Positions 62,458 to 64,000 of a stretch of DNA of 64,000 nt are shown piece after piece. Every line of letters starts with the position of its first letter. The stretch's first letter is position 1. Origin of the DNA: an uncultured Candidatus Melainabacteria bacterium (GTDB lineage Bacteria > Cyanobacteriota > Vampirovibrionia > Gastranaerophilales > Gastranaerophilaceae); assembly GCA_934717745.1 (NCBI GenBank), contig CAKUZB010000009.1, positions 1-64,000 on the forward strand, read 5' to 3'. Made by a program: the position numbers and the translations under genes. Under the pieces are notes generated by a model, which saw only the letters and a list, made by a program, of their open reading frames with translations, ran no database searches and was not told the origin of the DNA.

Positions 62458-62494
62458 AAGAAAGGCGGATTTGCTTTGCAAATCCGCCTTTCTT
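62458..62494 (+). terminator. Terminator of the export-gate operon
   Basis: Perfect 17-bp stem (62458-62474 and 62478-62494) with a TTT loop, ending in TTCTTTT. The stop of the convergent Gln-rich gene is 10 bp beyond. Confidence 0.85.
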
Positions 62495-62503
62495 CTTTTA
62501 ACA

Positions 62504-63016
62504 CTACATGTATCTTGCAGGAACTGCCGGTGATACTACCTTTTTCATATTTCCGTTCACTATAATTTTTGTTTGTGAATGTTGTTGAGGTGCTTGTTGA
62601 ATGTAAGAATTTGGGTTTACATAAACAGGTTTAGCCTCAGAATAAACAGGTTTTTGTTGTACAGGGCGTTGTTGTGCTTGTTCAATACTTTGTTGAACTT
62701 GAGCATATTTTTGTCTTTGTTGTGCAAGGTATGCTTGTTGTTGTGCGTATGCTTGTTGTTGTGCTGCAAATTTTTGAGCCAAAGTTTGTCTTTGAGGCTT
62801 TTGTTGCACTTGTGGTTGAGGTTGTGCAAAAGTTTGTTGTTGTGTGAATGTTTGTTTTGTTTGATAACATGCTTGTTGATAAATTTGTGGATTTGGTTGC
62901 GGGGTTTTTACTTGAGCAAAAACTTCCGGCTTCATGTCCAATGTTTTTCTTTTTAAATCGCATAATCCAACGCAAACAGAATTGTCATTAAAAAAATCTT
63001 TCAAAAATTGTTCCAT
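62504..63016 (-). CDS. Gln-rich low-complexity protein of unknown function
   Basis: A 170-residue protein. Residues 1-25 (MEQFLKDFFNDNSVCVGLC) form a short ordered start. Residues 40-150 are dominated by Gln with Ala/Tyr/Pro (QQQAYAQQQAYLAQQRQKY). The end is KKVVSPAVPARYM. Such prion-like composition is often disordered and can mediate assembly or binding. AAGAGGAATAAG precedes the ATG. The sequence is compositionally biased in other frames as well, but only this frame has a proper start and ribosome site. Function unknown. Confidence 0.7.
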   Translation of the reverse strand: MEQFLKDFFNDNSVCVGLCDLKRKTLDMKPEVFAQVKTPQPNPQIYQQACYQTKQTFTQQQTFAQPQPQVQQKPQRQTLAQKFAAQQQAYAQQQAYLAQQRQKYAQVQQSIEQAQQRPVQQKPVYSEAKPVYVNPNSYIQQAPQQHSQTKIIVNGNMKKVVSPAVPARYM

Positions 63017-63106
63017 AATCTTATTCCTCTTTTCTCTTATTTGTTATATAATGTGTTTAATAATAATTTTTTAAAAGTCAATATTTTTTAAAAGGAGTAT
63101 AAAATT

Positions 63107-63307
63107 ATGGCAAAAATTACAAAAGAAATGGGTATTATGGATATTGTACAAAGTTATCCTGAAACCGTTGAAGTATTTCAAAAATTCGGCATGGGTTGTA
63201 TTGGTTGTGCCGCAGCACACTTTGAAAATTTAGAAGCAGGTGCAAAAGTTCATGGTATCGATATTGATGCTATGGTTAACGCTATGAATGAAGTTGTAGG
63301 AGAATAA
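63107..63307 (+). CDS. DUF1858 domain protein (redox disulfide family)
   Basis: A 66-residue protein of the DUF1858/TIGR03980 type, related to the N-terminal domain of ScdA and to proteins associated with hybrid cluster protein. The paired cysteines in FGMGCIGCAAAHFENL are the family signature and could cycle as a disulfide or bind a metal. AAAAGGAG lies before the ATG. The NfeD gene follows 4 bp after the stop, suggesting cotranscription, though the functional link is unclear. Confidence 0.88.
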   Translation: MAKITKEMGIMDIVQSYPETVEVFQKFGMGCIGCAAAHFENLEAGAKVHGIDIDAMVNAMNEVVGE

Positions 63308-63311
63308 ATTA

Positions 63312-63740
63312 ATGACAGTATGGCAATTATGCTTATGTGTCGGTTTGATTCTATTAATAACTGAAATTTTTGTGCCGTTTACATTCTTTTTGAGTATGTC
63401 AATCGGTGCATTTATTACGGCAATTGTTGCAGTATGGATAACTTCTACAACAGTTTTGGCAATTACATTTACAGTAATGTCAATATTGTCGTTATTAATA
63501 TTCAGACCTTTTTTGGCAAAATATCAAAAAACTTCTAAAGAAGATGAAACCGGTATCGACGGAAAATATATTGGTAAATTGGCAAAAGTTTTGAAAAGAA
63601 TTGATAAAAATTCAGGTGCAATTTCAATATATGGCGAACGTTGGGAAGCACGTTCAATTGACGATGAGGTTTTTGAAGAAAATTCAGAAGTTGAAATAGT
63701 TAAAAATCAAAGTTTAGTAATGTACGTTAAAAAGAAATAA
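63312..63740 (+). CDS. NfeD family membrane protein
   Basis: A 142-residue protein with three to four membrane helices in residues 1-75 (CLCVGLILLITEIFVPFTFF and onward). A C-terminal OB-fold domain of about 65 residues follows (GKYIGKLAKVLKRIDKNSGA; YGERWEARSIDDE). This is the short NfeD1b form, which partners with SPFH (stomatin/paraslipin) proteins in membrane microdomains; the gene 10 bp downstream encodes such a protein, so the pair is complete. Confidence 0.92.
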   Translation: MTVWQLCLCVGLILLITEIFVPFTFFLSMSIGAFITAIVAVWITSTTVLAITFTVMSILSLLIFRPFLAKYQKTSKEDETGIDGKYIGKLAKVLKRIDKNSGAISIYGERWEARSIDDEVFEENSEVEIVKNQSLVMYVKKK

Positions 63741-63750
63741 GGAGAAAATT

Positions 63751-64000
63751 ATGTGGTTAATAATGCTACTTGTTTTAGCGGTAGTTTATGTGATTAAAGG
63801 GGTTGTCATTGTACAACAAATGGAAGAAGTTATTATTGAACGTTGGGGTAAGTACAACAGAACTCTTACTCCGGGGTTGAACTTTATTATTCCGTTCGTA
63901 GATACTCCTTGTGGAATTACTTGGAAGATTTCGCAAAAGGGTATTGACGGTCAAACTTATTCATATACAAAAATTATGACAAAAATTGACAAACGTGAAA
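63751..64000 (+). CDS. SPFH/band-7 (stomatin-like) protein, N-terminal part
   Basis: The first 83 residues of a gene running off the window. An N-terminal membrane anchor (WLIMLLVLAVVYVIKGVVIV) is followed by the SPFH start VQQMEEVIIERWGKYNRTL and PGLNFIIPFVD, typical of QmcA/paraslipin proteins that form membrane scaffolds. AAGGAGA is 6 bp before the ATG. The preceding NfeD gene is its usual partner. Confidence 0.9.
   Translation, partial: MWLIMLLVLAVVYVIKGVVIVQQMEEVIIERWGKYNRTLTPGLNFIIPFVDTPCGITWKISQKGIDGQTYSYTKIMTKIDKRE

Noticed and set aside
62579..62956. Leu/Cys-rich open frame on the plus strand
   Set aside because: It is the antisense shadow of the Gln-rich gene (CAA repeats read as TTG); no ribosome site.

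Overview
The window looks like a contiguous piece of chromosome from a non-photosynthetic relative of cyanobacteria: class Vampirovibrionia ('Melainabacteria'), most likely order Gastranaerophilales from an animal gut. Three things support this. The RNA polymerase beta' gene is split into rpoC1 and rpoC2, and RpoC2 carries a very large internal insertion, both cyanobacterial-lineage traits. Photosynthesis genes are absent, while a trimeric [FeFe] hydrogenase points to anaerobic fermentation. The DNA is strongly AT-rich, with uniform codon use and dense packing (many overlapping starts and stops). I see no insertion sequences, prophage, CRISPR array or rRNA operon. The only tRNA is tRNA-Cys(GCA). 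The order-level placement is inference.

Layout. 1-4176: end of rpoC1, rpoC2 and a strong terminator. 4187-7198: an acyltransferase (minus), then a cobalamin-riboswitch-like leader followed by three tightly packed genes of unknown function, two of them tandem paralogues. 7170-15429: a membrane-anchored TPR protein (minus), a secreted protein, then a peptide/nickel-type ABC importer (binding protein and two permeases, no ATPase nearby), an MgtC-like protein and a second TPR protein in one transcription unit. 15419-20340: a U32 peptidase-family protein with UDP-glucuronate decarboxylase, then a rhamnan-synthesis-F-like glycosyltransferase behind a structured leader, and a GT2 glycosyltransferase. 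20407-24850: tRNA-Cys and the hydCBA hydrogenase operon. 24889-33369: tuf, a TPR protein, a 74-residue NPF-repeat protein, gpmI, a SNF2-family helicase and a DHH phosphoesterase.

33370-36413: a second surface-glycan cluster (UDP-galactopyranose mutase, GT2, an unidentified protein). 36507-43778: a sensory/housekeeping run (GAF plus HD-GYP-like protein, secreted TPR protein, two LuxR-type response regulators, pentapeptide-repeat protein, RsmE, CCA-adding-type nucleotidyltransferase). 43883-51928: small lineage-type proteins and a chemosensory locus (double CheW, REC-GGDEF, short MCP, CheA-REC hybrid). 52148-58326: a type IV pilin-like protein, ileS, a dicarboxylate/glutamate-type symporter and fructose-bisphosphate aldolase. 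58509-62494: a type III export-gate cluster (SctQ/FliN-like, FliO, FliP, FliQ, a lipoprotein with a pilus-assembly-like domain, FliR). 62504-64000: a Gln-rich protein, DUF1858, NfeD and the start of an SPFH protein.

How it fits together: energy comes from fermentation with H2 cycling (hydCBA) and glycolysis (gpmI, fba). The envelope is decorated by UDP-xylose/galactofuranose-type sugar chemistry. Behaviour is handled by a Pil-Chp/Frz-like chemosensory system with c-di-GMP enzymes. A type III-like export gate and pseudopilins supply export. The least explained parts are the riboswitch-headed unknown operon, a short N-terminal sequence pattern shared by several otherwise different small proteins, and the lipoprotein inserted inside the export-gate operon.
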